A stretch of 35,170 bases of DNA from an uncultured Flavobacteriales bacterium (GTDB lineage Bacteria > Bacteroidota > Bacteroidia > Palsa-965). Shown in pieces: positions 1 through 8,794 of this stretch (positions are counted from its first letter, which is position 1; every line of letters begins with the position of its first letter). Both the position numbers and the translations under genes were made by a program. The stretch covers positions 1 to 35,170 of the forward strand of contig CAIQQJ010000179.1 of the NCBI GenBank assembly GCA_903873905.1, in the 5' to 3' direction. The notes beneath the pieces were generated by a model that made no database searches, was not told where the DNA came from, and worked only from the letters and a program-made list of their open reading frames with translations.

Positions 1-371
1 AAGATTTATTTACAAAATTTGAAGTCGCACACTGCGGATATATGCCTGATACCATCATCCATTATATTCTTTACAAAGGAGGATTCAGTTGCAGCCCACT
101 CGATGATTTGTGGCGATTGGGTTACAATGAATATCCTTATGGTTCTCAAACGCCTTCTACAAAACTTGCCGATGGGCAAACCGTCATCAATCCTGCTGGA
201 CCTGGTCCAGGTTGGGCACGCAGTCCATTCAAACCTTCCGATGGACAAATAAATATTCTTCAAACTTACGGCGCTGCAACTTTCATTGACATTATTTACG
301 GCGACAATGCATTTCATCTGCTGCACGATATGCAAGATCCTACATGGGTGGCGAGATATCAATCTTCCTGA
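1..371 (+). CDS. Hypothetical protein, 3' end only
   Basis: The reading frame is open from base 3 at the left edge to a TGA at 369-371, so about 122 C-terminal residues are visible and the true start lies outside the window. The visible part is soluble-looking, rich in Gly, Pro, Tyr and Asp, with no membrane segment and no sorting-domain signature. It contains a Pro-Gly-rich stretch (NPAGPGPGW) and ends in Ser-Ser. I do not recognise the family. An ATG at 42 exists but need not be the start, because the frame continues upstream of it. The next gene on the same strand is 670 bases away, so there is no operon partner downstream. Confidence 0.7.
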   Translation, partial: DLFTKFEVAHCGYMPDTIIHYILYKGGFSCSPLDDLWRLGYNEYPYGSQTPSTKLADGQTVINPAGPGPGWARSPFKPSDGQINILQTYGAATFIDIIYGDNAFHLLHDMQDPTWVARYQSS

Positions 372-444
372 AAAATGGTGTGCTGATTAATTGATGTGCG
401 AATTATTTTTCTTGAACAATAGAGTTTATATCGATTAAGAGTTT

Positions 445-538
445 ATCAGGGCTAAAGCCCATTTTTATGTTTATTCGTTAACCCCGACCTTAAGGTCGGG
501 GTTATTTGAGAATTAATATTTTGGGCTTTAGCCCTGAT
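445..538. repeat. Composite nested palindrome
   Basis: An outer inverted repeat has perfect 17-base arms, ATCAGGGCTAAAGCCCA at 445-461 and its reverse complement at 522-538. Each arm is itself built on the palindromic core GGGCTTTAGCCC/GGGCTAAAGCCC. Between them lies an independent perfect palindrome at 479-504, centred on CCGACCTTAAGGTCGG. The design (palindrome within palindrome) suggests a REP-like or MITE-like dispersed element, not a simple terminator. It starts 73 bases after the end of the upstream gene and has no T tract. Confidence 0.75.
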
Positions 539-750
539 CTTTCTGCATTATTGATTGCAATTATTAATCGGTATATTCTCTAATGCACATTTCTCTTTTC
601 TAAAATATTTTTCGGGTACAATGCTTTTCTGACTACAGCTATTGCTAATTACTCACAACTGTTTTTATTTTTGGCTCGCAGATTCAAAGGATTTCGCAGA
701 TCTTTTATCGACTGCCTCCTGCCGCTTTTTTACCTTCCCTCTTTTTCATT

Positions 751-820
751 AGGGCGTGCCCTTCGTGCCTCAGGTCGGGCTTTACGCGCTACATGGTAGC
801 TTGCTACAATCCCTCACGCA
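751..820 (+). repeat. Dispersed intergenic repeat, copy A
   Basis: The element starts with AGGGCGTGCCC and passes through TCGGGCT. It ends with GCTACAATCCCTCACGCA at 803-820. The same start, middle and end recur at 19064-19179, and the end part recurs in reverse orientation at 23081-23098. All three copies are intergenic. The interior differs between copies, while both ends are conserved. Confidence 0.7.
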
Positions 821-1042
821 AAAAACAAATCAATTCCATTATCCACCGTCCCCGCAGAATTGTGGGGATCAGCATAGGTGGTCTCACGCAAAAAATTATA
901 TGATAAAAGAGAAAAATCTCACTTGTGCTTTACATCATTTTTATAGGAAAATATTTCATTAAAAAAAAGACTTCATCAGCAATTCAGCACATGAGCACAT
1001 CAACACATTATTCCTACATTTAGCCCTCTCAAAAACTCAAAT

Positions 1043-2236
1043 ATGACGCATCTTTCAGACCGCATCAATAGTCTCAGTGAATCACAAACAATTGCCATGG
1101 CTCGTCGTAGCCGCGAATTGATCGCACAGGGAATTGACATTATCAGCTTGAGTCTCGGTGAACCTGATTTTAAAACGCCAGATTCAATCAAAGCCGCAGC
1201 AAAAAAAGCGATTGATGAAAATTTCACTTATTACACACACGTTTCGGGTTACCAAGAACTCCGCGAAGCATGTGCGATGAAATTCAAACGCGATAACGGT
1301 CTCACGTATACTGCTGATCAAATTGTAGTTTCTACAGGAGCAAAACAATGTTTGGCAAATACCGTTCTGAGTTTAATAAATCCAGGCGATGAGGTTTTGG
1401 TACCAATGCCTTTTTGGGTGAGCTACATTGAAATCATCAAACTTGCAGAAGGTGTTCCTGTAATTATTCCAACAACATTAGAAAATAATTTCAAAGTCAC
1501 TCCTGAACAAATCGCAAAAGCGATGACGCCTAAAACGCGTATGTTCATGTTCAGTTCACCTTGTAATCCTTCCGGAACTGTTTATTCCAAATCGGAATTG
1601 AAAGCAATTGCAGAAGTGATTGTGAAACAACCTGAATGTTATATTCTCTCCGACGAAATTTACGAGCACATCAATTTTGCCGGTGGTCACGAAAGCATTG
1701 CACAATTTGATTTCATTTACGACAGAACAATTACTGTCAATGGTGTTTCAAAAGGTTTTGCAATGACAGGTTGGCGCGGTGGAATTCTTGCAGCACCATT
1801 ATGGATTGCAAAAGCCTGCGACAAAATGCAAGGACAATTTACTTCTGCAACTTCTTCGATCACACAAAAGGCAATGCATGCAGCCATGTTGCTTGACCCA
1901 AGCACAACACATGAAATGCGCGACGCATTCAAACGCCGACGTGATTTGATGTTAAAAGGAATGAAAGATATTCCAGGAATGAAATTAAACACACCTGAAG
2001 GCGCTTATTATTTATTCCCAGATGTCAGCAGTTATTTCGGAAAGAGTTTCGGCGGACAAAAAATAAATAATGGAACTGATCTCAGTTTATTCTTGCTTGA
2101 TCAGGCGCATGTTGCTATTGTTCCCGGAGCTGCTTTTGGAGACGATAATTACATCCGTATTTCCTTCGCTACATCAGATGACAAATTGGTGGAAGCGGTG
2201 AAAAGAATGAAAGAGGCGCTTGCTAAATTATCCTGA
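1043..2236 (+). CDS. Class I/II PLP-dependent aminotransferase (aspartate aminotransferase-like)
   Basis: This is a 397-residue cytoplasmic fold-type I aminotransferase, the usual family length. Visible active-site features are the NPSG motif with N175, the LSDEIY motif with D204 (pairs with the PLP ring nitrogen) and Y207, and the Schiff-base lysine K237 in the motif VSKGFAMTGWRGG, whose arginine follows the pattern of aspartate aminotransferases of the Thermus/Bacillus (Ib) type. The C-terminal IRISFA motif contains the conserved substrate-carboxylate arginine. The likely reaction is transfer of the amino group between aspartate and 2-oxoglutarate. The exact substrate cannot be fixed from sequence, so I give no symbol. 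The ATG at 1043 begins the family's normal N-terminus. The gene is monocistronic, bounded by a repeat-filled gap upstream and a convergent terminator downstream. Confidence 0.93.
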   Translation: MTHLSDRINSLSESQTIAMARRSRELIAQGIDIISLSLGEPDFKTPDSIKAAAKKAIDENFTYYTHVSGYQELREACAMKFKRDNGLTYTADQIVVSTGAKQCLANTVLSLINPGDEVLVPMPFWVSYIEIIKLAEGVPVIIPTTLENNFKVTPEQIAKAMTPKTRMFMFSSPCNPSGTVYSKSELKAIAEVIVKQPECYILSDEIYEHINFAGGHESIAQFDFIYDRTITVNGVSKGFAMTGWRGGILAAPLWIAKACDKMQGQFTSATSSITQKAMHAAMLLDPSTTHEMRDAFKRRRDLMLKGMKDIPGMKLNTPEGAYYLFPDVSSYFGKSFGGQKINNGTDLSLFLLDQAHVAIVPGAAFGDDNYIRISFATSDDKLVEAVKRMKEALAKLS

Positions 2237-2257
2237 TTTCAGATTAATTTAAACATA

Positions 2258-2284
2258 AAACGGTCCACTTAAAGCAGACCGTTT
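2258..2284. terminator. Hairpin between convergent genes
   Basis: Arms AAACGGTC (2258-2265) and GACCGTTT (2277-2284) flank an 11-base loop, 22 bases after the aminotransferase stop. The U tract is weak on the plus strand. The position between convergent genes fits transcription termination. Confidence 0.6.
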
Positions 2285-2348
2285 CATTGGGTAATTATTT
2301 TTCTCGCAGAGTCGCAAAGTTCCCAGAGATGAACATGAATTCCAATTC

Positions 2349-2382
2349 AATTGGTAATTGGTAATCCGGTAATCGGTAATTC
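2349..2382. repeat. Periodic GGTAAT micro-repeat abutting a stop codon
   Basis: Four near-copies of GGTAATY spaced 7-8 bases apart run directly up to the stop codon (2383-2385) of the minus-strand ABC gene. It is one of four such tracts in the window that sit immediately after a stop codon. Confidence 0.6.
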
Positions 2383-5300
2383 TTACGAAGGGAAATCATT
2401 CTTTTTACTGAACAATCCTGCAATATTTCCAAGTCCGTCAATGAGTTTACGCAGCAGATCAAAATAAAGTGTGATGATCATAAGGAGTGACATTCCCCAG
2501 AGAACAAAAAGGTTGACCCAGAATGTGTCGAAATAACGGCCGCAGATTTTTTTGCGTGGGGCAAAGAAATGTGAGTTTCCATAATTGGATTGATAAGGCT
2601 CAAGGAAAACAGGATCAGCGCGCTGAATGAGCACTCCATTTTGTTCGATGATTTTGTTGAACTCATTTGTATTCTTCACTAAATCAGCAAGACTTTCATT
2701 GAGATAATTATCCTTCAAGCTATTGAATTTCGCTTTTTTCGCTTCAGCTAATTTTGGATTTGCATCCTCAGTCTGATCACGAATTGATTTATCGCGAGCA
2801 TCATTATTGGAATTGAAAACCTTCATGTAAATGCTATTCACAAGATTCAAATAACCTCGCATCACATCAGCTTGTTCCTTATTGAATTTAAGTGGAACGA
2901 TAACAGTAATGTTCTTATTCAGATTTTCAAGTTGATTCATCAAGGTGCGAGCAATCGCATTTATTTTTTTCCTTTTTGAAAGTTCCTTGATACGAGAAAG
3001 ATCATTCGCAATTTCAGATTTGATCAGTGCAACATCTGTATTTAGTTCAATCGAAACACTATCACGGTATGCTTTTGCTTTTGCCGGAGTCAATTTCGAA
3101 AGTGTGCTATCGTTAACTGCAAATACTCTTGAATTGGTTTCACACTTATCAATTTTCCCACGAAGATGTGGAATCCAATAATTACGACGGAAATCGGCAA
3201 CACTTACCATTTCATCGAAATTATAAAACTGCTTTTCGTAATCGTTAGTCGCGAACTGATTTACAGCAAGTGCTTCAAATGCCCAACGCGATGCCATCAT
3301 TTCACCTGCAACAGGAACTGATTGTTGTGAAGTGATTGCAGGATTTAATTTTTCGAATTTCACAATTACACCGCTCAACAAAAGTTGCGGAATAATGAGA
3401 AATGGAATGAGAATGTAAATGGTTACAGCTGAATTAAACGCAGAGGAAATATTCAATCCAAGCATGTTTGCGAAACAGGAAGTTGTAAATAAAACCAACC
3501 AATAATCAAACCACATACCTCGTATTTCCAACACATAATTTCCAACCAAGACAAATGTGAATGTCTGTATTGCCGACAAAATAAACATGATGCTGATTTT
3601 CGAAATCAAATAACTGGAGCGACTTAGATTCAGGAATGATTCACGTTTCAATATTTTTCTGTCACGAATAATTTCTTCAGCAGAAACCGTCAAGCCGATA
3701 AACAAGGCGACAACCACTGACATGAATAAATAAGCAGGCATGTTTTCATTTTCACGAAAAATGTATCCCACTTTATTTGAAACGTCTGTATTATAAAACT
3801 TAATCAGATAAGCCAGAATGAATGCAAGCACCGGCGCTTCCAGCATGTTGATTAACATGTATTGCGTGTTCGTTAATTTCGAACGTACATCACGTGTTAC
3901 AAAAACTAAAAACTGCTTGATCTTATTTGGAATATTGAAAGTGCTTTCAGGACTGTCTGAGGTAGGAGCAACAGGTTCCTGCTTCGCTTCAATAAATTCT
4001 TTGTAAAAATTATTCCATTCTACAGGAGAAACTTTTCTGCTTCTTGTAAGATTTCCATACTCATCCACCACCTTTGATTCGATGATGTTAAATATCTGTT
4101 CAGGATTTACATTACCGCAAGTTGGACATTCACTTTCATCGCTGTTAACGTGATTCACCATTTTCTTGAAATACACAACAGCATCAACAGGATTTCCATA
4201 ATAAATCGGGAAACCTCCACGATCCAGAATGAGAAGCTTGTCGAACATCTTGAATATGTCGGACGATGGTTGGTGAATTACAACAAATACCAATTTGCCT
4301 TTCAAGGCCAACTCTTTCAATAAGTCCATGATATTTTCCGAATCGCGCGAAGACAAACCTGAAGTTGGTTCATCCACAAAAAGCACGGAAGGTTCACGGA
4401 TTAATTCGAGTGCAATGTTCAGACGCTTACGTTGTCCACCAGAAATTTTCTTATCAAGAGGACTTCCCACTTTGAGATTACGTGGCTCATACAATCCAAG
4501 GTCTGAAAGTAGATTGTCTACAATTTTTGTTATTTCAGCATCACTTAGATTTCCGAAACAAAGTTTTGCATTATAAAAAAGATTCTGGAAAACGGTCAAT
4601 TCCTCAATGAGTAAATCATCTTGAGAAACCATTCCAATGACACCTTCAATTTTATCTTTTTGGGTGTGAATATTAATGCCATTGATCAGCACCTCACCCT
4701 TAGTTGGTGTTTCATTGCTATTCAACACATTCAGCAAAGTTGATTTTCCCGCACCTGAACCTCCCATGATTCCAATCAATCTTCCTGATTCTTCCTGAAT
4801 ATTTACACCACGTAATCCAAGATTTCCTCCTTTAAAAGTAAACTCAAGATTATTAGCATTGAACGTAATGCGTGATCCAGATTTACTGCTCAGGAATGCA
4901 CTGATGATGTCACTATAATAAACAGGTTGTACTTTAGAACTACGTAACGATGAACCAGGTGTGAGAATGTACACCTTATTTAAAATCATCGCTTGGCCAT
5001 TCAGGTTTAATTCAGCACCTCCGAAATAACGACAAGCATACATTCCTACACTCGGAATATAAACTACAATGACACGACCGTTCCCTAATGTTTCTGAATA
5101 AATGTGATGGGCGTGTTCATAATTCTGAGAAGCATCTCCATCAATCACCAAAAACTCGGAGATGTCAGGCATGTCCTTAATATCCTTCTCTACAAAATCG
5201 CGGAGACGGCCAAATTCACCTTGTTCAATATTAAATGTTTCAGAAACCGTTGTTACAAATTCCAATTCCTGCTCAGAAATTTCATAGCTGGAATGAATGA

Positions 5301-5610
5301 ATTCAATGAGTCGAATAAGTACAACAACTTTTTGTTTCTGTGTTAACTCTTCGTTAATCTGTGTACAAATGCGAAGAATTTTTACAGAATTAAGAGAAGT
5401 ACGTTTTGCAGAACCGTCTTTACGTTTAGCAACCTGATGATGGGCTTCGAGGAATTCATCAAATAAAGTGAGGTATTGATCAACCAACTCCAAGCTGAGT
5501 TGTTGTTTCAAAAACGACTCTACAATTCCTCTGCTTGCTGATGTCACGCCATCAACTTTCGCAATGATTGCGAAGAGTTGCATTAAGGCTTTCAGAATCC
5601 GTTCACTCAT
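2383..5610 (-). CDS. ABCG-like ATP-binding cassette protein fused to permease, with N-terminal TerB-like domain
   Basis: The protein has 1075 residues. Residues 1-145 are helical and resemble a TerB-like domain, beginning with a short motif containing AIIAKVDGV. Residues about 150-245 form a beta-rich segment I cannot assign. The nucleotide-binding domain follows at about 250-480, with Walker A GGSGAGKS (283-290), signature ISGGQRKR (389-396), Walker B ending in D413-E414, and switch H446. The linker carries a CPTCG motif (495-499). Residues about 570-752 hold roughly five membrane helices of ABC2/ABCG type and the last helix is at about 1029-1051. The segment between them (about 753-1028) is charged, coil-rich and far longer than the usual ABCG extracellular loop. 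The NBD-before-TMD order is the ABCG (White) order. The substrate is unknown. The gene stands alone, with a possible shared terminator at its 3' end. Confidence 0.88.
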   Translation of the reverse strand: MSERILKALMQLFAIIAKVDGVTSASRGIVESFLKQQLSLELVDQYLTLFDEFLEAHHQVAKRKDGSAKRTSLNSVKILRICTQINEELTQKQKVVVLIRLIEFIHSSYEISEQELEFVTTVSETFNIEQGEFGRLRDFVEKDIKDMPDISEFLVIDGDASQNYEHAHHIYSETLGNGRVIVVYIPSVGMYACRYFGGAELNLNGQAMILNKVYILTPGSSLRSSKVQPVYYSDIISAFLSSKSGSRITFNANNLEFTFKGGNLGLRGVNIQEESGRLIGIMGGSGAGKSTLLNVLNSNETPTKGEVLINGINIHTQKDKIEGVIGMVSQDDLLIEELTVFQNLFYNAKLCFGNLSDAEITKIVDNLLSDLGLYEPRNLKVGSPLDKKISGGQRKRLNIALELIREPSVLFVDEPTSGLSSRDSENIMDLLKELALKGKLVFVVIHQPSSDIFKMFDKLLILDRGGFPIYYGNPVDAVVYFKKMVNHVNSDESECPTCGNVNPEQIFNIIESKVVDEYGNLTRSRKVSPVEWNNFYKEFIEAKQEPVAPTSDSPESTFNIPNKIKQFLVFVTRDVRSKLTNTQYMLINMLEAPVLAFILAYLIKFYNTDVSNKVGYIFRENENMPAYLFMSVVVALFIGLTVSAEEIIRDRKILKRESFLNLSRSSYLISKISIMFILSAIQTFTFVLVGNYVLEIRGMWFDYWLVLFTTSCFANMLGLNISSAFNSAVTIYILIPFLIIPQLLLSGVIVKFEKLNPAITSQQSVPVAGEMMASRWAFEALAVNQFATNDYEKQFYNFDEMVSVADFRRNYWIPHLRGKIDKCETNSRVFAVNDSTLSKLTPAKAKAYRDSVSIELNTDVALIKSEIANDLSRIKELSKRKKINAIARTLMNQLENLNKNITVIVPLKFNKEQADVMRGYLNLVNSIYMKVFNSNNDARDKSIRDQTEDANPKLAEAKKAKFNSLKDNYLNESLADLVKNTNEFNKIIEQNGVLIQRADPVFLEPYQSNYGNSHFFAPRKKICGRYFDTFWVNLFVLWGMSLLMIITLYFDLLRKLIDGLGNIAGLFSKKNDFPS

Positions 5611-5696
5611 AAAAAAGAATCAGCTATTATCAGATTGGTAAAAATAGAAAAATCCTTGAGAGTTTGGAGATTATCGTTTGGTGATTAATAAAAAAG

Positions 5697-5726
5697 AAAA
5701 CCGCTCCTTTTTCGAGAAGCGGTTTT
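5697..5726 (-). terminator. Intrinsic terminator after the secreted-protein gene
   Basis: Arms AAAACCGCT (5697-5705) and AGCGGTTTT (5718-5726) form a GC-cored stem. Read on the minus strand it is followed by a run of T, 15 bases after the stop of the gene ending at 5742. Confidence 0.85.
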
Positions 5727-5741
5727 ATTTAAAAACAAGAA

Positions 5742-6185
5742 TTATTGTTTGAAACCGATTGCCATTACCGCAAACCCTGAATCTTTACCAGAAGCAGGAT
5801 TTAAGGATGCTTCAATTACAACTTCCACTGTTGAGTTCACTCGGAAATCCCAATAAGGTGCGTTGTTATGCTGGGAATTTGTAAAAATAAGTTGGCGTTC
5901 ACCAGTATTAGGATCATAAGAATAAACTGAAAATATCAGATTGCCATCTGTATTGCCACTTGCAGCAGCAAGACGATAGGTTGTTCCAGAGAAAAATGTT
6001 GCATGAAATTCCGCATTTTGTCCAGAAAGAACCATCGCACGATAAGTTTGTCCGTCAGACACAAAAGGAGGAATGATGTGTTTGGTACAAAGTTTTGTAG
6101 TGGAATCCAATTGAGCAGAAGCGTTATTATTGAACGCTAACAAGCCACAAAGGATAAAAAGGAAAAGGAGATATTGCTTTTTCAT
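5742..6185 (-). CDS. Small secreted hypothetical protein
   Basis: Starting at the ATG at 6185, the protein is 147 residues. It opens with a clear Sec signal peptide (MKKQ, then a Leu/Phe-rich core, then cleavage near ASA-Q). An upstream in-frame ATG at 6221 would add 12 residues and overlap the previous gene. I prefer 6185, which leaves a 16-base gap. The mature part is predicted beta-rich and has a single Cys (in LCTKHI); no known domain is recognisable. It lies directly behind the lipoprotein gene on the same strand and shares its terminator side, so the two are probably cotranscribed. Function unknown; periplasmic or outer-membrane-associated location is inferred. Confidence 0.75.
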   Translation of the reverse strand: MKKQYLLFLFILCGLLAFNNNASAQLDSTTKLCTKHIIPPFVSDGQTYRAMVLSGQNAEFHATFFSGTTYRLAAASGNTDGNLIFSVYSYDPNTGERQLIFTNSQHNNAPYWDFRVNSTVEVVIEASLNPASGKDSGFAVMAIGFKQ

Positions 6186-6201
6186 ATTACTAAAGGCAAG
6201 G

Positions 6202-7086
6202 TTATTTGGTAATGTAATCACGGATTGCTGTCACTTTAGCAGTAAGATCAGTCATCTGCTCAGGTGTTATTTTCACTTCTGTTTTTCCGTTGATGGTTGT
6301 AACATGATTGCTTTCATCATTGGTAGGCTCAGCGAAAGTATATTTTATTTCCACTTTCTGATAAGCATCGTTCAGCTCTGAAAACAACTTGATCATATCT
6401 GCATATTCAGGCTTATTCAGATCAGTCAAAACTTTTACAATTCCTGCAGCAGTTCCTTTTTGTTCACCAATTCTAACAGCAACATTTTCACCTGGCTTTT
6501 GTTTGTAAACATTCAGGGCAAAGTAGATACTTTCGATCCAACCACCTGCAAGAATGAGGGCAGCCGCATCGTCTTTTTCGCTTTCACGAAGGAATTTATC
6601 AGAACGCTGGTAAGCTTCACCCACCAACATAAGGATGGAATCTTTTTTACCCACGTTATCGCTGAAGCGTTTCATTAATGCTGCATCGAAACTACCCGTG
6701 ATTTTCAGAGCAGTACCAAGTTGAACAACGGTTTTGTAATACTCCATTGCATCACCTGTATTCTCATACATGGTAACGTAACCAAGGTCTGCACCGTAAA
6801 TACCTAGATTAAGCGACTGCTTCATTCCATCAGAATATTTGGAAAGATTGGCAGTGGAGTTCATCATGTTTTTGTCGTAGAGAGCGCCGCTTTTCTTGAT
6901 CATATCAGCAACGATCATAGGAGAAGGCATCATGAAACTCTGACCTTTTACCGTAACTCCAGTAACTGTCAATGAATCCTTTACAGAATCTGACACTGCA
7001 TTACCTTTAGGGTCGTTCGAGCAGGCGGCTGTGAAAAACACAGCGGCACTAAGCGCGATCATTGTATTAGGAAAATTCAACTTCAT
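6202..7086 (-). CDS. Lipoprotein of unknown function
   Basis: From the ATG at 7086 the protein is 294 residues. A TTG six codons earlier is open but less likely. The N-terminus is a lipoprotein signal peptide with the lipobox FTAAC, and the residues after the Cys (SNDPKG) suggest export beyond the inner membrane. The mature protein is mostly helical, without recognisable catalytic motifs; it resembles hypothetical Bacteroidota lipoproteins. It is the first gene of a probable two-gene unit with the secreted protein ending at 5742. The 222-base gap upstream is shared with the divergent MFS gene. Confidence 0.8.
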   Translation of the reverse strand: MKLNFPNTMIALSAAVFFTAACSNDPKGNAVSDSVKDSLTVTGVTVKGQSFMMPSPMIVADMIKKSGALYDKNMMNSTANLSKYSDGMKQSLNLGIYGADLGYVTMYENTGDAMEYYKTVVQLGTALKITGSFDAALMKRFSDNVGKKDSILMLVGEAYQRSDKFLRESEKDDAAALILAGGWIESIYFALNVYKQKPGENVAVRIGEQKGTAAGIVKVLTDLNKPEYADMIKLFSELNDAYQKVEIKYTFAEPTNDESNHVTTINGKTEVKITPEQMTDLTAKVTAIRDYITK

Positions 7087-7308
7087 CGATAGATGCGTTT
7101 TCAAGTGTTTTAAATCCGCCGCAAGTAAGAAAAAAAAAAGGGTTTTTCAAAAAGCAAAGTCCCTTTATCCTATTAAAAAACAGCTTTGTCTTCATAATAA
7201 GTGATTCGGACTAACAAATAGGGATTTATTGGGCATGTGCATGAAAAACCCTAGATCAAATCGGCTGAGGAGTAGATTGTTTTAATTTAGCCCAAATTCT
7301 AAAAAACT

Positions 7309-8736
7309 GTGAAAAACCGACCTCTCGCCATCCTCATTTCTGTCTTCTTTTTTTGGGGATTTGTTGCCGCTTCGAATGACATATTAATTCCTGTTTTTAA
7401 GGAAAAACTTCATTTGGAGCAATGGCAATCACAAATGATTTCATTTGCATTTTACGTGGCTTATACCGTAGGGTCGCTGATCTATTTTATTATTTCCAAA
7501 ATTTCAGGAAGAGATATTTTAAATCGAATTGGTTATAAAAACGGGATTGCTCTTGGACTCGTTATTTCTGCAATTGGGACTTTACTTTTTTACCCTGCAG
7601 CAGAAACAGCTTCCTTTCCTCTGATGATTTCAGGATTATTCATTGTCGGCCTCGGTTTTTCATTGCAGCAAACCGCCGCCAATCCACTTGCCATTGTGAT
7701 GGGTGATCCAACAAAAGGCTCACAGCGATTAAGTTTGGCTGGAGGAATAAATAACATCGGAACCACACTCGGACCATTGTTGGTGAGTTTTGCCATTTTC
7801 GGTTCTATTTCTGCAAACTCATCCTCTTTGGACATCTCAAGTGTAAAAATCCCTTATTTGATTTTAGGAATTGCTTTTATACTTGCAGCCATCATGTTTA
7901 AATTTTCTTCCATTCCGGATATTAAGCATGAAGAAGATGCTTCACTTTCGAAAAATTTAATTTCAGATAGAAAAAGTGCCCTCGCATATCCACAACTCTG
8001 GTTGGGAATGATTGGCATTTTTGTTTACGTTGGTGTTGAAGTCAGTACAGCAAGCAATCTACCCGAATTCATGCACCAGAAAATTGGAATTGCAACGAAC
8101 ATGGTTTCGCCTTACGTTTCACTGTTTTGGGCAAGTTTGATGGTTGGGAGATGGACTTCTTCCGTTGGAACATTTGCCATAAACGAAAAAATGAAATTGG
8201 TTTTGAAATTCATTGTTCCCTATTTGGCATTTGGATTTTTTCTACTTGTCAATAAAATTGCAGATCATGACCTCACGCCATTTTACATGTATGCCGCAAT
8301 TATTCTAGTACTGATTCTGGCAGATTTAGTAACGAAAGGAAATCCAATACGACAATTATTGATTTTTTCCTGCATAGGAATTATTGCCCTTTTCATTGGC
8401 ATGCTTTCAAAAGGAATGGTAAGTGTTTATGCATTTATCAGTGTTGGATTATTCTGTTCAACACTTTGGCCTTGCATTTTTACGCTTGCAATTGCTGGAC
8501 TCGGTAAACACACGACTTCAGGATCAAGTTTTCTTGTTATGATGATTATGGGAGGAGGATTTATCAGTTTGCTACAAGGTTATCTTTCCGATGATCGCTT
8601 TTTGGGAATACAATGGAGTTATCTTGTTGGTGTTGCGTGTTTCCTTTACCTCGCCTTCTATGCCTGGAGAAGCAAAAAAATCCTTGCTGATCAGGGAATT
8701 GATTTCGATAAGCCTTCCGCCGTTTCTTCTCATTAA
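7309..8736 (+). CDS. MFS sugar transporter, FucP/GluP-like
   Basis: This 475-residue inner-membrane protein has about 12 hydrophobic segments. The opening (SVFFFWGFVAASNDILIPVFK) and the GLGFSLQQTAANPLAIVMGDP segment are hallmarks of the FHS family of proton-coupled fucose/glucose/galactose symporters. Bacteroidota members usually read NQTAANPY; here Q replaces N in the first position. GTG at 7309 is the start, because the first membrane helix begins almost at once and no upstream ATG exists. A TAATTTAG box lies about 25 bases before it. The sugar cannot be fixed from sequence. A perfect bidirectional terminator follows. Confidence 0.9.
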   Translation: MKNRPLAILISVFFFWGFVAASNDILIPVFKEKLHLEQWQSQMISFAFYVAYTVGSLIYFIISKISGRDILNRIGYKNGIALGLVISAIGTLLFYPAAETASFPLMISGLFIVGLGFSLQQTAANPLAIVMGDPTKGSQRLSLAGGINNIGTTLGPLLVSFAIFGSISANSSSLDISSVKIPYLILGIAFILAAIMFKFSSIPDIKHEEDASLSKNLISDRKSALAYPQLWLGMIGIFVYVGVEVSTASNLPEFMHQKIGIATNMVSPYVSLFWASLMVGRWTSSVGTFAINEKMKLVLKFIVPYLAFGFFLLVNKIADHDLTPFYMYAAIILVLILADLVTKGNPIRQLLIFSCIGIIALFIGMLSKGMVSVYAFISVGLFCSTLWPCIFTLAIAGLGKHTTSGSSFLVMMIMGGGFISLLQGYLSDDRFLGIQWSYLVGVACFLYLAFYAWRSKKILADQGIDFDKPSAVSSH

Positions 8737-8746
8737 ATGTCAAAAA

Positions 8747-8772
8747 AAAGAGGTCTCAATTGAGACCTCTTT
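8747..8772. terminator. Bidirectional intrinsic terminator
   Basis: A perfect 26-base palindrome has arms AAAGAGGTCTCAA and TTGAGACCTCTTT and is preceded by a run of A. It lies between the convergent MFS and AhpE-like genes and could end both transcripts, most strongly on the minus strand. Confidence 0.88.
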
Positions 8773-8794
8773 CACAATACTAATACGAGCGATT

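Larger units (their letters stand above)
372..1042. other. Intergenic region, 671 bases, repeats only
   Basis: I see no convincing gene here. A composite palindrome lies at 445-538 and a dispersed repeat at 751-820. A second hairpin with arms TCCCCGCA / TGTGGGGA lies around 848-868, followed by another CTCACGCAAAAAA-type end at 883-895, as if the end of the dispersed repeat were duplicated around a hairpin. The only open frame of note (756-962) is made of repeat sequence. A TACATTTAG box at 1015-1023, resembling the Bacteroidota -7 element TAnnTTTG, could drive the aminotransferase gene. Confidence 0.7.

Noticed and set aside
756-962. A 68-residue plus-strand open frame
   Set aside because: It is made of the dispersed repeat and its hairpins, has a low-complexity Leu/Gln/His-rich product and matches no family pattern.
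7110-7190. AAAGGG / CCCTTT inverted repeat with an A run between the lipoprotein and MFS genes
   Set aside because: Only six base pairs with a loop of over 20 bases, in a divergent promoter region; too weak to call a terminator or operator.
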